A DNA stretch of 43,944 nucleotides from a virus: IMG/VR virus record IMGVR_UViG_3300044729_002263, positions 1-43,944 of that record. One strand, 5' to 3'. A model generated the notes under the pieces. The model did no database searches. It saw only the letters and a program-made list of their open reading frames with translations, and was not told the origin of the DNA. This document shows positions 30,623 to 38,389 of the stretch, piece after piece. Positions within the stretch are counted from its first letter, which is position 1, and every line of letters starts with the position of its first letter. A program made the position numbers and the translations under genes.

Positions 30623-31089
30623 AATCCGACCAGCAATTCCTCGGCGACTTGAGCGCCAGCCGGCGGGCGGTCAACGACTTTGCCGACAAGCTGCGTCAGA
30701 CCGGCATGCAAGTCTGGCTGCCGCCGCAGCGCACCCGCCCCGATGCGACCGTGCGCGAGCAATACGCCGACAACGGCGACTTGATGGTGCAAGGCCGCGT
30801 CGAGCACAAGGTCCGCACTAACCTGCATTTCACCAACCGAGACGATTACCCGTATCCCACGGTCATCGTGGACGAGGCATACAAAGTAGACGCCAAAGCC
30901 GACACGCCGGTCTTGGCCTATGTCATCGAGAACGCCACCCGCACCGTGGCCGCCGTCGTCTATGGCTGGACCCGCAAGCATTGGCGCGTCGAGGAAGTCT
31001 ACGACCCCAAGCAAGGCCGCAAGTGCCGCAACTATACAGTGCCCAAGCAGCATGTGCGGTTCTGCGAACCAGCGGAGGCATTCGCATGA
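30619..31089 (+). CDS. Hypothetical protein, possible PD-(D/E)XK nuclease fold
   Basis: 156 aa starting MKSDQQFLGDLSASRRAVND. A segment NGDLMVQGRVEHKVRTNL (Asp54, Glu62-x-Lys64) has the D...ExK pattern of PDDEXK nucleases; the remainder (VDEAYKVDAKADTPVLAYVI) is beta-rich. It follows the methyltransferase locus directly, so it could be a nuclease partner or an accessory packaging endonuclease, but the match is weak. Confidence 0.5.
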   Translation: MKSDQQFLGDLSASRRAVNDFADKLRQTGMQVWLPPQRTRPDATVREQYADNGDLMVQGRVEHKVRTNLHFTNRDDYPYPTVIVDEAYKVDAKADTPVLAYVIENATRTVAAVVYGWTRKHWRVEEVYDPKQGRKCRNYTVPKQHVRFCEPAEAFA

Positions 31090-31211
31090 CTTTGCGCAAA
31101 GGAGAACAGGGGCCGCAAAACAATGGTCTTGGTGGACCGTGCGCAATGCGCCGCGCCTGCCGATGCGCGGTGGCGGCACTGGGGGGTGCTGCCACCACTT
31201 CTTTACGATGA
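31086..31211 (+). CDS. Tiny hypothetical protein before the terminase
   Basis: 41 aa starting MTLRKGEQGPQNNGLGGPCA. Very basic and Cys-containing (CAMRRACRCAVAALG). Its only support is the pair of ATGA overlaps with the genes on both sides; it may be a translational linker. It is too short for a normal small terminase subunit. Confidence 0.4.
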   Translation: MTLRKGEQGPQNNGLGGPCAMRRACRCAVAALGGAATTSLR

Positions 31212-32857
31212 GCGACAAGAAATCAACGCCACGCTCCCGCTTCACCCCGACACCGCATCCGGTGATGAAGCTCCCGCCCAAGGACGTGCTCTTGGCCATC
31301 GGGCCAGAGAAGGGCTGGGATCTGCTGCTCAAGCGCGAAGAACTAATCCTCAAGGAAAAGGTCGACCCTTACCGCTACGGCTACCGTCCGCCGATCTGGA
31401 ACAAAGCCAGCGAACTTCTGGAGCAGCACAGGGAGATACTTGTCATGGGCGGCAACAGGTCCGGCAAAACCGAATGGGCCGCACGCGAGGTCATTCATCG
31501 GCTATACCACAAAAAGCAATCCGTCGCTTGGTGCTTCCAGACGACCGCCCCCAACAGCATCGAGATGCAACAACCCCGCGTCTTCAAGTATCTGCCGGCC
31601 GACTGGCGGCAGGCGCGCAAGGGCACGGTGACAAATATAACATATTCGGTTAAAGGGGGTTTTACAGAATCCAAGTTTGTCGCCCCCAACGGCAGCCAAT
31701 GCGTTTTTCGCAACTACGCACAGGACATCAGCACCATCGAGGGCGGGGAGATTGACATTGCATGGTGCGATGAGTTGGTGCCGCTGGATTTCTTGGAAAC
31801 CCTGCGCTTCCGCCTGCTCGACCGCAACGGCGTGCTCATCGTCACGTTCACCCCTATTGAGGGCTACTCCCCCACGGTCAAGGACTACCTCACGGGCGCA
31901 AGTGCCGTGGAAGAAGTTGACGCCGAGCTGCTTCCTAAGTTTGAAGATCGCCAAGGCGAGAAGGTCATTGTCGGCTACGAGAAAGTGCCCATCGTCCAAT
32001 CGGGGCGCAAAGGACGGCCGATTATTTACTTCCAGACCAAAGGCAATCCTTGGGCCGGATGGGAGCGCATGCAACAAGAGCTACGAAACGAGACGCGAGA
32101 GAAGATCCTTTGCCGCGCGTATGGCGTCCCGACTCGCTCGATCAACAACCGCTTCCCCCTGTTCAACGACAAAGTCCACGTCATCAAGCATGAGTGGATT
32201 CCCAAAGAAGGCACCCGCTACCAGTTTGTCGATCCGTGTTCCGGAAGGAACTGGGCGATGATCTGGGCGCTATTCGACAAAGCCAACCGCTGCTTTATTT
32301 ACCGCGAATGGCCCTGTCCTAACGAGTATGTCGAGGGCGTTGGGTATCCTGGCATGTGGGCCGAGCCGGACGGCAAGAAGGCGGACGGGCGCCAAGGCCC
32401 CGCGCAAAAAGACTTTGGCTTCGGGCTGGAACGCTATGTCGAAGAAATCCGCCGCGTAGAAAACGGCGAGCGCATCTTTGAGCGCTGGATGGACAGCCGC
32501 TATGGCAACGCGCAGACCTTGGCCAAAGAGCGCCCGACCACACTGATCGAAGAGATGGGCGACCTCGGCATGGACTTCACCGCCACGCCGGGAGACACGA
32601 TTGATGAAGGCGTTGCCCTCATTAACGACTGGCTGCATTACGACACGCAGAAGCCGATCAGCGCCCTCAACCAGCCCAAGCTCTACATCAGCGAAAACTG
32701 CCAGAACCTAATCTGGTGCATGAAGGAATGGACCGGTGCGGACGGTGCCAAAGGCAGCAGCAAAGACTTCCCTGACTTAGTTCGCTACCTTGTTCTTTCC
32801 GGCTGTAACAACGTCGAAGGCGACATCCTGCGCCCGCGTGGAGGAGGGAGCTATTGA
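31208..32857 (+). CDS. terL: Terminase large subunit
   Basis: 549 aa. ATPase domain: Walker A MGGNRSGKTEW (GGNRSGKT at 81-88), Walker B IDIAWCDEL (Asp188, Glu189), VTFTP coupling motif near 213. Nuclease domain begins at YQFVDPCSGRNWAMIWAL (Asp342), with further acidic positions around WMDSRYGN and the C-terminus. It is the packaging motor and headful/cos cutter acting at the portal. I begin at MSDKKSTPRS, whose ATG overlaps the preceding stop; the frame is open for about 96 codons upstream, but that lies over the preceding genes. No small subunit is recognisable beside it. Confidence 0.9.
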   Translation: MSDKKSTPRSRFTPTPHPVMKLPPKDVLLAIGPEKGWDLLLKREELILKEKVDPYRYGYRPPIWNKASELLEQHREILVMGGNRSGKTEWAAREVIHRLYHKKQSVAWCFQTTAPNSIEMQQPRVFKYLPADWRQARKGTVTNITYSVKGGFTESKFVAPNGSQCVFRNYAQDISTIEGGEIDIAWCDELVPLDFLETLRFRLLDRNGVLIVTFTPIEGYSPTVKDYLTGASAVEEVDAELLPKFEDRQGEKVIVGYEKVPIVQSGRKGRPIIYFQTKGNPWAGWERMQQELRNETREKILCRAYGVPTRSINNRFPLFNDKVHVIKHEWIPKEGTRYQFVDPCSGRNWAMIWALFDKANRCFIYREWPCPNEYVEGVGYPGMWAEPDGKKADGRQGPAQKDFGFGLERYVEEIRRVENGERIFERWMDSRYGNAQTLAKERPTTLIEEMGDLGMDFTATPGDTIDEGVALINDWLHYDTQKPISALNQPKLYISENCQNLIWCMKEWTGADGAKGSSKDFPDLVRYLVLSGCNNVEGDILRPRGGGSY

Positions 32858-34170
32858 TGAAGGTTTCCCGCGGCGACTGCCTAGAGGTCTTGCGCACCAT
32901 GCCCGACGCCAGCGTGGATTCCATCGTCACTGATCCGCCCTACGGCCTGAGCTTCATGGGCAAGCGCTGGGACTATGACGTGCCAAGCGAAGATATATGG
33001 CGCGAGTGTTTGCGGGTGCTCAAGCCGGGAGGGCATTTACTGGCGTTTGCCGGCACTCGCACACAGCACCGCATGGCCGTCCGCATCGAGGATGCGGGGT
33101 TTGAGATTAGGGACATGATTGCGTGGGTTTATGGCAGCGGGTTTCCGAAGTCGCTGGATGTAAGCAAGGCGATTGATAAGGCGGCTGGCGCGGAGCGCGA
33201 GGTTGTTGGGACAAGAACGGACGGCAGGGGGAAGTCTCATCAAAAGATCAATAATCACGGCCAAGGTGATACAGGCATCGGACACGCCGATGGCTCGAAA
33301 CAAACATATTGCGAAACCGCGCCAGCCACCGAATCCGCCCGCCAATGGCAAGGCTGGGGCACCGCCCTAAAGCCCGCGCTGGAGCCGATCACCGTAGCCC
33401 GCAAGCCGCTTATCGGCACCGTGGCCGCAAACGTGCTGGAGCACGGCACTGGGGCGCTGAATGTGGATGGGTGCAGGGTGGATGGAGTAGTCACGACAAA
33501 CCCACTTGTCCGCAATGTCGGCGGATTTGGAAGCGGCGGGCCTTCGAATCAAACACACCCGCCAAAGAGCGTTGTGTCGCAAGGCCGCTGGCCCGCCAAC
33601 CTGATTCACGACGGCAGCGACGAGGTGGTGGGGTTGTTTCCGCAAACTGGCGTATCAGCGGGAGGAAGGTCTGGTCACACAGCGGCGTATTCTGGCGGAT
33701 TCAAGCAAGAGCATTACGGTGACGCCAAGCCGGGTTTTGGAGATTCCGGCTCTGCCGCCCGCTTTTTTTACTGCGCCAAGGCAAGCAAGAAGGATCGGGA
33801 TGAGGGGCTTGATATGTCGCCCGACCGGTTTATGGCGGCAAGCAATCAAGCGCAAGCACAGCTAAAGCGTGGGATTATCCATGAAGCTGAAAGCGGTGTT
33901 AATACGGTCAAGGTTCGCAAAAATAATCACCCCACGGTCAAACCCACCGCGCTCATGCGCTACCTCTGCCGCCTCGTCACGCCGCTCGGCGGCACTGTGC
34001 TTGATCCCTTCATGGGCAGCGGCAGCACTGGCAAGGCGGCTGTGCTGGAGGGCTTCAACTTTGTCGGCATCGAACGCGAGGCGGAATATGTGGAGATCGC
34101 CAAGGCGAGGATCGCGGCGGCGGAAGCGAAGCGCGGTGAGATGTTGCCGATGGAAGTGGAGGCGGCATGA
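32857..34170 (+). CDS. DNA methyltransferase (N4-cytosine/N6-adenine type)
   Basis: 437 aa with AGGAGGGAG before the ATG and a TGATG overlap with terminase. Motif IV IVTDPPYGLS (DPPY at 26-29) comes first and motif I DPFMGSGSTGKA (about 383-394) last, the beta class order, with HPTVKPTALMRYL between. The middle (about 120-340) is Gly/Asn-rich, unusually long and probably contains the target-recognition region. It would modify phage DNA alongside the cytosine enzyme. Same family as many orphan phage methyltransferases; no partner restriction gene is visible. Confidence 0.9.
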   Translation: MKVSRGDCLEVLRTMPDASVDSIVTDPPYGLSFMGKRWDYDVPSEDIWRECLRVLKPGGHLLAFAGTRTQHRMAVRIEDAGFEIRDMIAWVYGSGFPKSLDVSKAIDKAAGAEREVVGTRTDGRGKSHQKINNHGQGDTGIGHADGSKQTYCETAPATESARQWQGWGTALKPALEPITVARKPLIGTVAANVLEHGTGALNVDGCRVDGVVTTNPLVRNVGGFGSGGPSNQTHPPKSVVSQGRWPANLIHDGSDEVVGLFPQTGVSAGGRSGHTAAYSGGFKQEHYGDAKPGFGDSGSAARFFYCAKASKKDRDEGLDMSPDRFMAASNQAQAQLKRGIIHEAESGVNTVKVRKNNHPTVKPTALMRYLCRLVTPLGGTVLDPFMGSGSTGKAAVLEGFNFVGIEREAEYVEIAKARIAAAEAKRGEMLPMEVEAA

Positions 34171-34382
34171 GCAAGCGCGACCAACTTTGGAGCGACCTCA
34201 CGCGGCGCAATCCGCGCCTATTAAATGATCCGCATTTCACCACGGCTGGGCTGCGCAAGTTTTTTGAGAAGGTCTATGACGCTGGATTCGATGCCGGCAC
34301 GCTGGCCGCGCAGCCGCCGCGCATGAGCGGAGCTTCGGGTGCGTCGGCTTTTGAGGAGATTTTCGGAGGGTTTCGCCGATGA
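34167..34382 (+). CDS. Hypothetical small protein
   Basis: 71 aa starting MSKRDQLWSDLTRRNPRLLN and ending FEEIFGGFRR. Helical and basic in the first half. ATGA overlaps with the methyltransferase and the next gene. No family recognised. Confidence 0.6.
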   Translation: MSKRDQLWSDLTRRNPRLLNDPHFTTAGLRKFFEKVYDAGFDAGTLAAQPPRMSGASGASAFEEIFGGFRR

Positions 34383-34585
34383 GCATCTCCGGCGTCGTTC
34401 CCCCACCGCCGCGCGTGCGCCCGTGGCGTGGTCGCAGCAAGGAGCCGCCGAAGTGCGGGGTCTGTAGCAAGCAGCTTCGTATCGACGACATCCATGGCGT
34501 GGACCCTCAGCTGGGTCCCATCTGCCGCGAGTGCGGGCCGCATGTCGTGGCCGCCAACAGGCTACTGCATCCCTTTTGGGTGTAG
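34379..34585 (+). CDS. Small zinc-finger-like protein
   Basis: 68 aa with a Pro/Arg-rich start (VVPPPPRVRPWRGRSK) and a zinc knuckle CGVCSKQLRI...GPICRECG (two Cys-x2-Cys pairs). Possibly nucleic-acid binding. ATGA overlap upstream. Confidence 0.6.
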   Translation: MSISGVVPPPPRVRPWRGRSKEPPKCGVCSKQLRIDDIHGVDPQLGPICRECGPHVVAANRLLHPFWV

Positions 34586-34631
34586 CGACATTCGCTATTC
34601 GCAAACCCCGAACACAAACAGCTTAAAAATT

Positions 34632-34919
34632 ATGTTATTCGCAAAAACCAAAACCATCCCCCTCGACCGCTACACTGTAAGCACCGACTTTGACGCCGAT
34701 GGCGCCCTCGGCTTTAGCCGAGACAAGGCCCCCGCTGCGTTTCTTTCTGTGATGCTTAACATTCAAGACCGCATCGCCGACGCCGCCACCTTAGTTGCCG
34801 CTATGGCCACGGCCAAGGAACCCGGCTACCTTGCCCATGCTGCTGGGCAGCTTAACGCCTTGCAAGAATTGTGGGACGACATTGAATCTCGCCGCGCGGA
34901 TGCCTCGCGCTTGGAGTAG
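34632..34919 (+). CDS. Hypothetical protein, last gene before the control region
   Basis: 95 aa starting MLFAKTKTIPLDRYTVSTDF, mostly helical (SVMLNIQDRIADAATLVAAM). An A-rich leader precedes it with no clear ribosome site; the open frame upstream overlaps the zinc-finger gene. Function unknown. Confidence 0.55.
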   Translation: MLFAKTKTIPLDRYTVSTDFDADGALGFSRDKAPAAFLSVMLNIQDRIADAATLVAAMATAKEPGYLAHAAGQLNALQELWDDIESRRADASRLE

Positions 34920-35243
34920 CTGCATACTTTTTGCGCAGTAGTTCAAGCCACGTTTGAACTATCGGCCATAAATGAAGCAAGACTCCATCTGCCGCCGCCG
35001 CTCTAAACATTCCCGAGCTATACCTTTTCGGGGCGCTCAAATTCACACACCTCTGTCGGCGACTGGTCGCTATACCCGCTCGGGAACTGTTGCAAACTGT
35101 CTGACCTTGCACGCAACGTCCTACGGTTTGTCACAAATTTTCCACACAGAAAGTGACTAAAAGTGTCACTACTTGTGCAGAAGTGTAGCTGATTCTATCC
35201 GGTTTGCCTTAGAAATCCAGCAATGGCGAAATCTTGGCACGCA

Positions 35244-35254
35244 TTGTATCACAA
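35244..35254. promoter_or_regulatory. Operator-like dyad TTGTATCACAA
   Basis: Preceded by GGCACGCA, as the dyads at 20277 and 24567 are preceded by GGCACG. No -35 box stands at the right distance, so it may be a binding site without its own promoter. Confidence 0.4.
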
Positions 35255-35313
35255 AAGCCGTCGCCGCATCCTCCGCATTACCAGTCGCTTGCGCTTGCTT
35301 GTGTTTATTTGTG

Positions 35314-35348
35314 TTGACAACGTGTTACGTTGTGTTGTATTTGTATAG
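35314..35348 (+). promoter_or_regulatory. Late promoter candidate with overlapping inverted repeat
   Basis: TTGACA at 35314-35319, then a T-rich -10 region (TATTTG at 35338-35343 after 18 bases, or GTATAG at 35343-35348). The perfect inverted repeat ACAACGT-gtt-ACGTTGT (35317-35333) overlaps the -35 box and spacer, so a bound protein would control it. The scaffold gene starts about 95 bases downstream. Confidence 0.5.
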
Positions 35349-35438
35349 ACAGAGGGACGCAGTGTGTCCGTCGCCCGGTTCTAACGTCCCGGTTCCCCCT
35401 TCAGACGTTTGGCGCACCTTTCTTGGAAGGTTTTATCC

Positions 35439-36497
35439 ATGGCGACAGAAAAAGAGGCCGCGACAGCGGCGGGAGCGGATGATGTAGTTTCGATGGCACT
35501 CAACGAGTTGGGCATTAAGCGCCAACCCGAGGAGGCCAAAGAGGAATCCGCAGACAAAGAGACGATCTCTGACAACGCAGACACGACAGAGGAGCCAGAG
35601 GAGAAATCCGAAGACCCTGCTGAAGATGTTGAGAATGAAGAGGATGAGGCGGAAGAAGCCGACAAGCCCGAGGAACCAGAGGAGGACGAGGAAGGCGCCG
35701 AGGATAAAACCCACGGCGACGAGGTATCGAAGGACAAGGTTCAGCGCAGGATTGACAAGCTAGTCGCCAAGCAGCGTGAGGCCGAAGAAAAAGCTCAGGC
35801 CGCGACATCCGAATTGGAGCAACTGAAAGCCGCCAAGGCGGATTTGGAAGCCCAGCTCAACCAAAACAGCCGCCCCGTGCTGACCCCGAGCGCCGACAAC
35901 CCGTTGGCCGATGTGGACAGCGACGAGGCCCTTCAACAGCGCATCCAGAATGCCCAAGCGGTTCGCCGGTGGGCACTTCAGAATACGGATGGCACCACGA
36001 TCAAGCAGCCCGATGGCTCTGAAAAGTTCATCGAGGCAGCGGAGGTTAAGGACTATCTCGTCAAAGCTGACGACATCCTCACCATCCACGTCCCTGCCCG
36101 TAAGCAGTGGTTGGCCCAGCGTGAGCCGGCGGTGCAAGCCGCCAAGCAGACGTTCCCCGACATATTCAAGGAAGGGACCCCGCTCAACCAAGCCTACAAG
36201 GCCACGATCAAAACGGCGCCCGATCTCCTCAAAATACCCCAGCACGAATACTGGATCGGCCTCGCCCTCTACGGAGAGCAAGCCCTTATGGCCAAGCAAC
36301 AAACCGAAGCCGCCAAGGAAAAGGCCAAGAAGTCTGTGTCCGCGAAGAAAGAGAAACCGCCCACCCCCGCCAAGCCCGTCAGCGCCGCCCGTTCTGCCAA
36401 TCAAAAGGGCAGCCCTACGGCTGCAAAACAGCGGTTCTTTGAGTCGGATGGTTCGATGCGCGACATCGAGGCACTGGCCGAAGAACTCATCGGATAA
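35439..36497 (+). CDS. Scaffolding-like protein
   Basis: 352 aa from MATEKEAATAAG, with GGAAGG before the ATG. Residues 25-95 are extremely acidic (EEPEEKSEDPAEDVENEEDE) and the following region is coiled coil (KVQRRIDKLVAKQREAEEKA). A folded middle (about 150-275) and a basic C-terminal tail (AKKSVSAKKEKPPTPAKPVS, then MRDIEALAEELIG) complete it. Acidic, helical proteins immediately ahead of the major capsid gene normally scaffold the procapsid, with a basic or helical C-terminus binding capsid. First gene of the capsid operon. Confidence 0.75.
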   Translation: MATEKEAATAAGADDVVSMALNELGIKRQPEEAKEESADKETISDNADTTEEPEEKSEDPAEDVENEEDEAEEADKPEEPEEDEEGAEDKTHGDEVSKDKVQRRIDKLVAKQREAEEKAQAATSELEQLKAAKADLEAQLNQNSRPVLTPSADNPLADVDSDEALQQRIQNAQAVRRWALQNTDGTTIKQPDGSEKFIEAAEVKDYLVKADDILTIHVPARKQWLAQREPAVQAAKQTFPDIFKEGTPLNQAYKATIKTAPDLLKIPQHEYWIGLALYGEQALMAKQQTEAAKEKAKKSVSAKKEKPPTPAKPVSAARSANQKGSPTAAKQRFFESDGSMRDIEALAEELIG

Positions 36498-36522
36498 ACC
36501 CACAATAATTACTTAATCTAAT

Positions 36523-37530
36523 ATGTCTCAAGGACTTGTTCATCCGGCCGTCGGTTTGCGCGAAGACTTGGCCGACGTGATTTCCGTCATCGACGCGAAA
36601 AATACGCCCGTCACTTCACGCATCAAATCCGGCTCGGATCTTAATAATGGCTCTGTCTTTTCTTGGCAGGCCGACAGCTATAATGACCCGTCGTTCGACG
36701 GCGTCCTCACCAACGCCGACGTTACTACGTTCGACGATCCCGCCAAAAACCGCGCCCTGCTCTCCGGCCGCGCCCAGAAGTATCGCCGCTCGATCAAAGT
36801 GGACGACTTCGCGCAGAACGTGGACAACATCGCCGGTGTTGGCAAGAAGAAGGAAATGGCCCGTGGCGTTTCTCGCGCCCTTGTCGAACTCAAACGCGAC
36901 ATCGAAGCGAGCTTCTGCTCCGACGCCGAATCCCAAGAGCAAAACGGGGCAACGCCCTTCAAAACTCGCGGTCTCGGCAAATGGATTCAGGCCAGCGCGC
37001 AATCGGATCTTCCGGTTCCCGCCGCCTTCCGCACGCCGTCCGCCTCGGTGGACACCACCGGGACATCCACGCTCACCGAAGCTATCGTCGCTGGCATTCT
37101 TCAGAGCGTTTACGAACAGACCGGCACCATCGACACGATGGATTTGGTCTGTGGCCCGAACCTCAAGAAGCGTTTCGCTGAGTTCACCCGCTACACCAGC
37201 GGCGGAACCAACACCGCGATCTCGACTCGCCAATACACCGCCTCGTTGAAAGACAAGACGGTCATCAGCGCGGTGGACACCTACGTTGGCGATTTCGGCA
37301 CCATTAGCTTGGTCCCGACATTGTTCAACGCCAAGGACGCAGCCGCCGCCGTGCAGCTCGCCCGCGGGTATCTGCTCAACATGGACATGCTTGAAGTCCG
37401 CTACGGCCGTCGCCCCCGCTTCCAAGAGTTGGAAGATCAGGGCGGTGGTCCCCGTGGCCTCATCGACGCCATTGCCGCGCTCGTTTGCTGGAACCCCAAG
37501 GGCCTCGGCAAGTTCGCCGCTGCTTCCTAA
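36523..37530 (+). CDS. Major capsid protein (SU10-like, HK97 fold)
   Basis: 335 aa starting MSQGLVHPAVGLREDLADVI. Typical elements are ISVIDAKNTPVTSRIKSGSD, VDDFAQNVDNIAGVGKKKEM and RALVELKRDIEASFCSDAES, which match the SU10-type (DUF5309) coat family in order. The ATG has an AT-rich leader (ATAATTACTTAATCTAAT) without a Shine-Dalgarno sequence, remarkable for what should be the most abundant protein. Placed between scaffold and decoration-like genes. Confidence 0.85.
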   Translation: MSQGLVHPAVGLREDLADVISVIDAKNTPVTSRIKSGSDLNNGSVFSWQADSYNDPSFDGVLTNADVTTFDDPAKNRALLSGRAQKYRRSIKVDDFAQNVDNIAGVGKKKEMARGVSRALVELKRDIEASFCSDAESQEQNGATPFKTRGLGKWIQASAQSDLPVPAAFRTPSASVDTTGTSTLTEAIVAGILQSVYEQTGTIDTMDLVCGPNLKKRFAEFTRYTSGGTNTAISTRQYTASLKDKTVISAVDTYVGDFGTISLVPTLFNAKDAAAAVQLARGYLLNMDMLEVRYGRRPRFQELEDQGGGPRGLIDAIAALVCWNPKGLGKFAAAS

Positions 37531-37562
37531 TCGCAACAACTAACTAAGGAAAAAGCACCAAG

Positions 37563-38009
37563 ATGAAAGTCTACGAACTGCCCGCAGAAACCAAAGCCGC
37601 CACCGGCTTCACCCACAAGGCGATTGTCACGCACGTTGACATCACCGAAAGCACCGCCGACACCGACCAGACCATCGCTCTCTTGAGCGTGGCCGCTGGC
37701 GATGTCGTCGAGAAGGCCGCCTACAAGCTCGTCACCGCGTTCTCCGATGCTTCGGATTCCGCGCTGAACGACACGAAGGTCCAAGTCGGCGACGGTGGAG
37801 ACACCGACCGCTACATCGCGGCCACTCAGGTGAACGTCAATGGCACGGAAGTGCTGTTCGCCGCCAACGCGAACACCACGGCCTACGCCTACACGGCGAC
37901 TGACACGGTTGACCTGCTCGTCGAGTCGATGACGGCCAAGAGCCTCAGCGAATTGGATGCTGGAGAAATCCACATCTACCTCGCGGTCTCGAAGCTCTCG
38001 TCGCTCTAA
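37563..38009 (+). CDS. Capsid decoration-like protein
   Basis: 148 aa starting MKVYELPAETKAATGFTHKA, beta-rich with many Thr/Ala/Asp (DTDQTIALLSVAAGDVVEKA). Such proteins directly after the coat gene usually sit on the capsid surface or seal it. A strong hairpin follows the stop. The role is inferred from position, composition and length. Confidence 0.55.
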   Translation: MKVYELPAETKAATGFTHKAIVTHVDITESTADTDQTIALLSVAAGDVVEKAAYKLVTAFSDASDSALNDTKVQVGDGGDTDRYIAATQVNVNGTEVLFAANANTTAYAYTATDTVDLLVESMTAKSLSELDAGEIHIYLAVSKLSSL

Positions 38010-38022
38010 GCGTCTTAACACA

Positions 38023-38048
38023 CTGCGGCCCCAGCAATGGGGCCGTAG
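38023..38048 (+). terminator. Strong hairpin after the coat and decoration genes
   Basis: CTGCGGCCCC (38023-38032) pairs with GGGGCCGTAG (38039-38048) around AGCAAT: ten pairs with one G-U. No T-run follows, so it may slow transcription or protect the 3' end of the coat mRNA, which would raise coat and decoration expression relative to portal. Confidence 0.6.
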
Positions 38049-38056
38049 CAGTTAGG

Positions 38057-38389
38057 ATGTCAAACAATCTATGGTCTGAACTCGTCCTCGACCTCGGGGA
38101 CGACATGGCCGAAGCGGTTAAGCAAGAGCTGATCACCGGCTGGAATGCCGATGCGGTTCTTGCCGCGACCCGCCAACGCCAGATCGCCGAAGCCAGCCAG
38201 CGCATAGAGCAATGCGCCATTGAAGGCATCGGGCAGAAGGACATGAGCATAGACGCCCATGCCTACTGGTCATGGGAAGCGGCGGAACCTGGCTGCTGGA
38301 AGGACCGAGCCTTCCGCGACTGGTTCAAGAAAAAAAATCCCGAAGTTGTTGTGCCCTATACCCCTCGCGCCACCACCGTCCTCCTATAA
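38057..38389 (+). CDS. Hypothetical protein before portal
   Basis: 110 aa starting MSNNLWSELVLDLGDDMAEA. Helical, with DAHAYWSWEAAEPGCWKDRA and a basic segment FKKKNPEVVVPY near the end. No family recognised. TAATG overlap with the portal gene. Confidence 0.55.
   Translation: MSNNLWSELVLDLGDDMAEAVKQELITGWNADAVLAATRQRQIAEASQRIEQCAIEGIGQKDMSIDAHAYWSWEAAEPGCWKDRAFRDWFKKKNPEVVVPYTPRATTVLL

Larger units (their letters stand above)
34920..35438. promoter_or_regulatory. Largest non-coding region: control region before the capsid genes
   Basis: 519 bases without a convincing gene. It contains the inverted repeat AGTTCAA/TTGAACT (34940-34960, possible terminator of the upstream operon), TTTGT-C-ACAAA (35127-35137), AGTGAC/GTCACT (35152-35170), a TTGTATCACAA operator-like site (35244-35254, preceded by GGCACGC) and a promoter candidate at 35314 overlapped by ACAACGT/ACGTTGT. 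This fits the start of the late operon. Confidence 0.6.

Noticed and set aside
35223-35348. 41-codon plus-strand frame in the control region
   Set aside because: No ribosome site, and it overlaps the promoter and dyads. The hydrophobic end comes from the T/G-rich promoter DNA.
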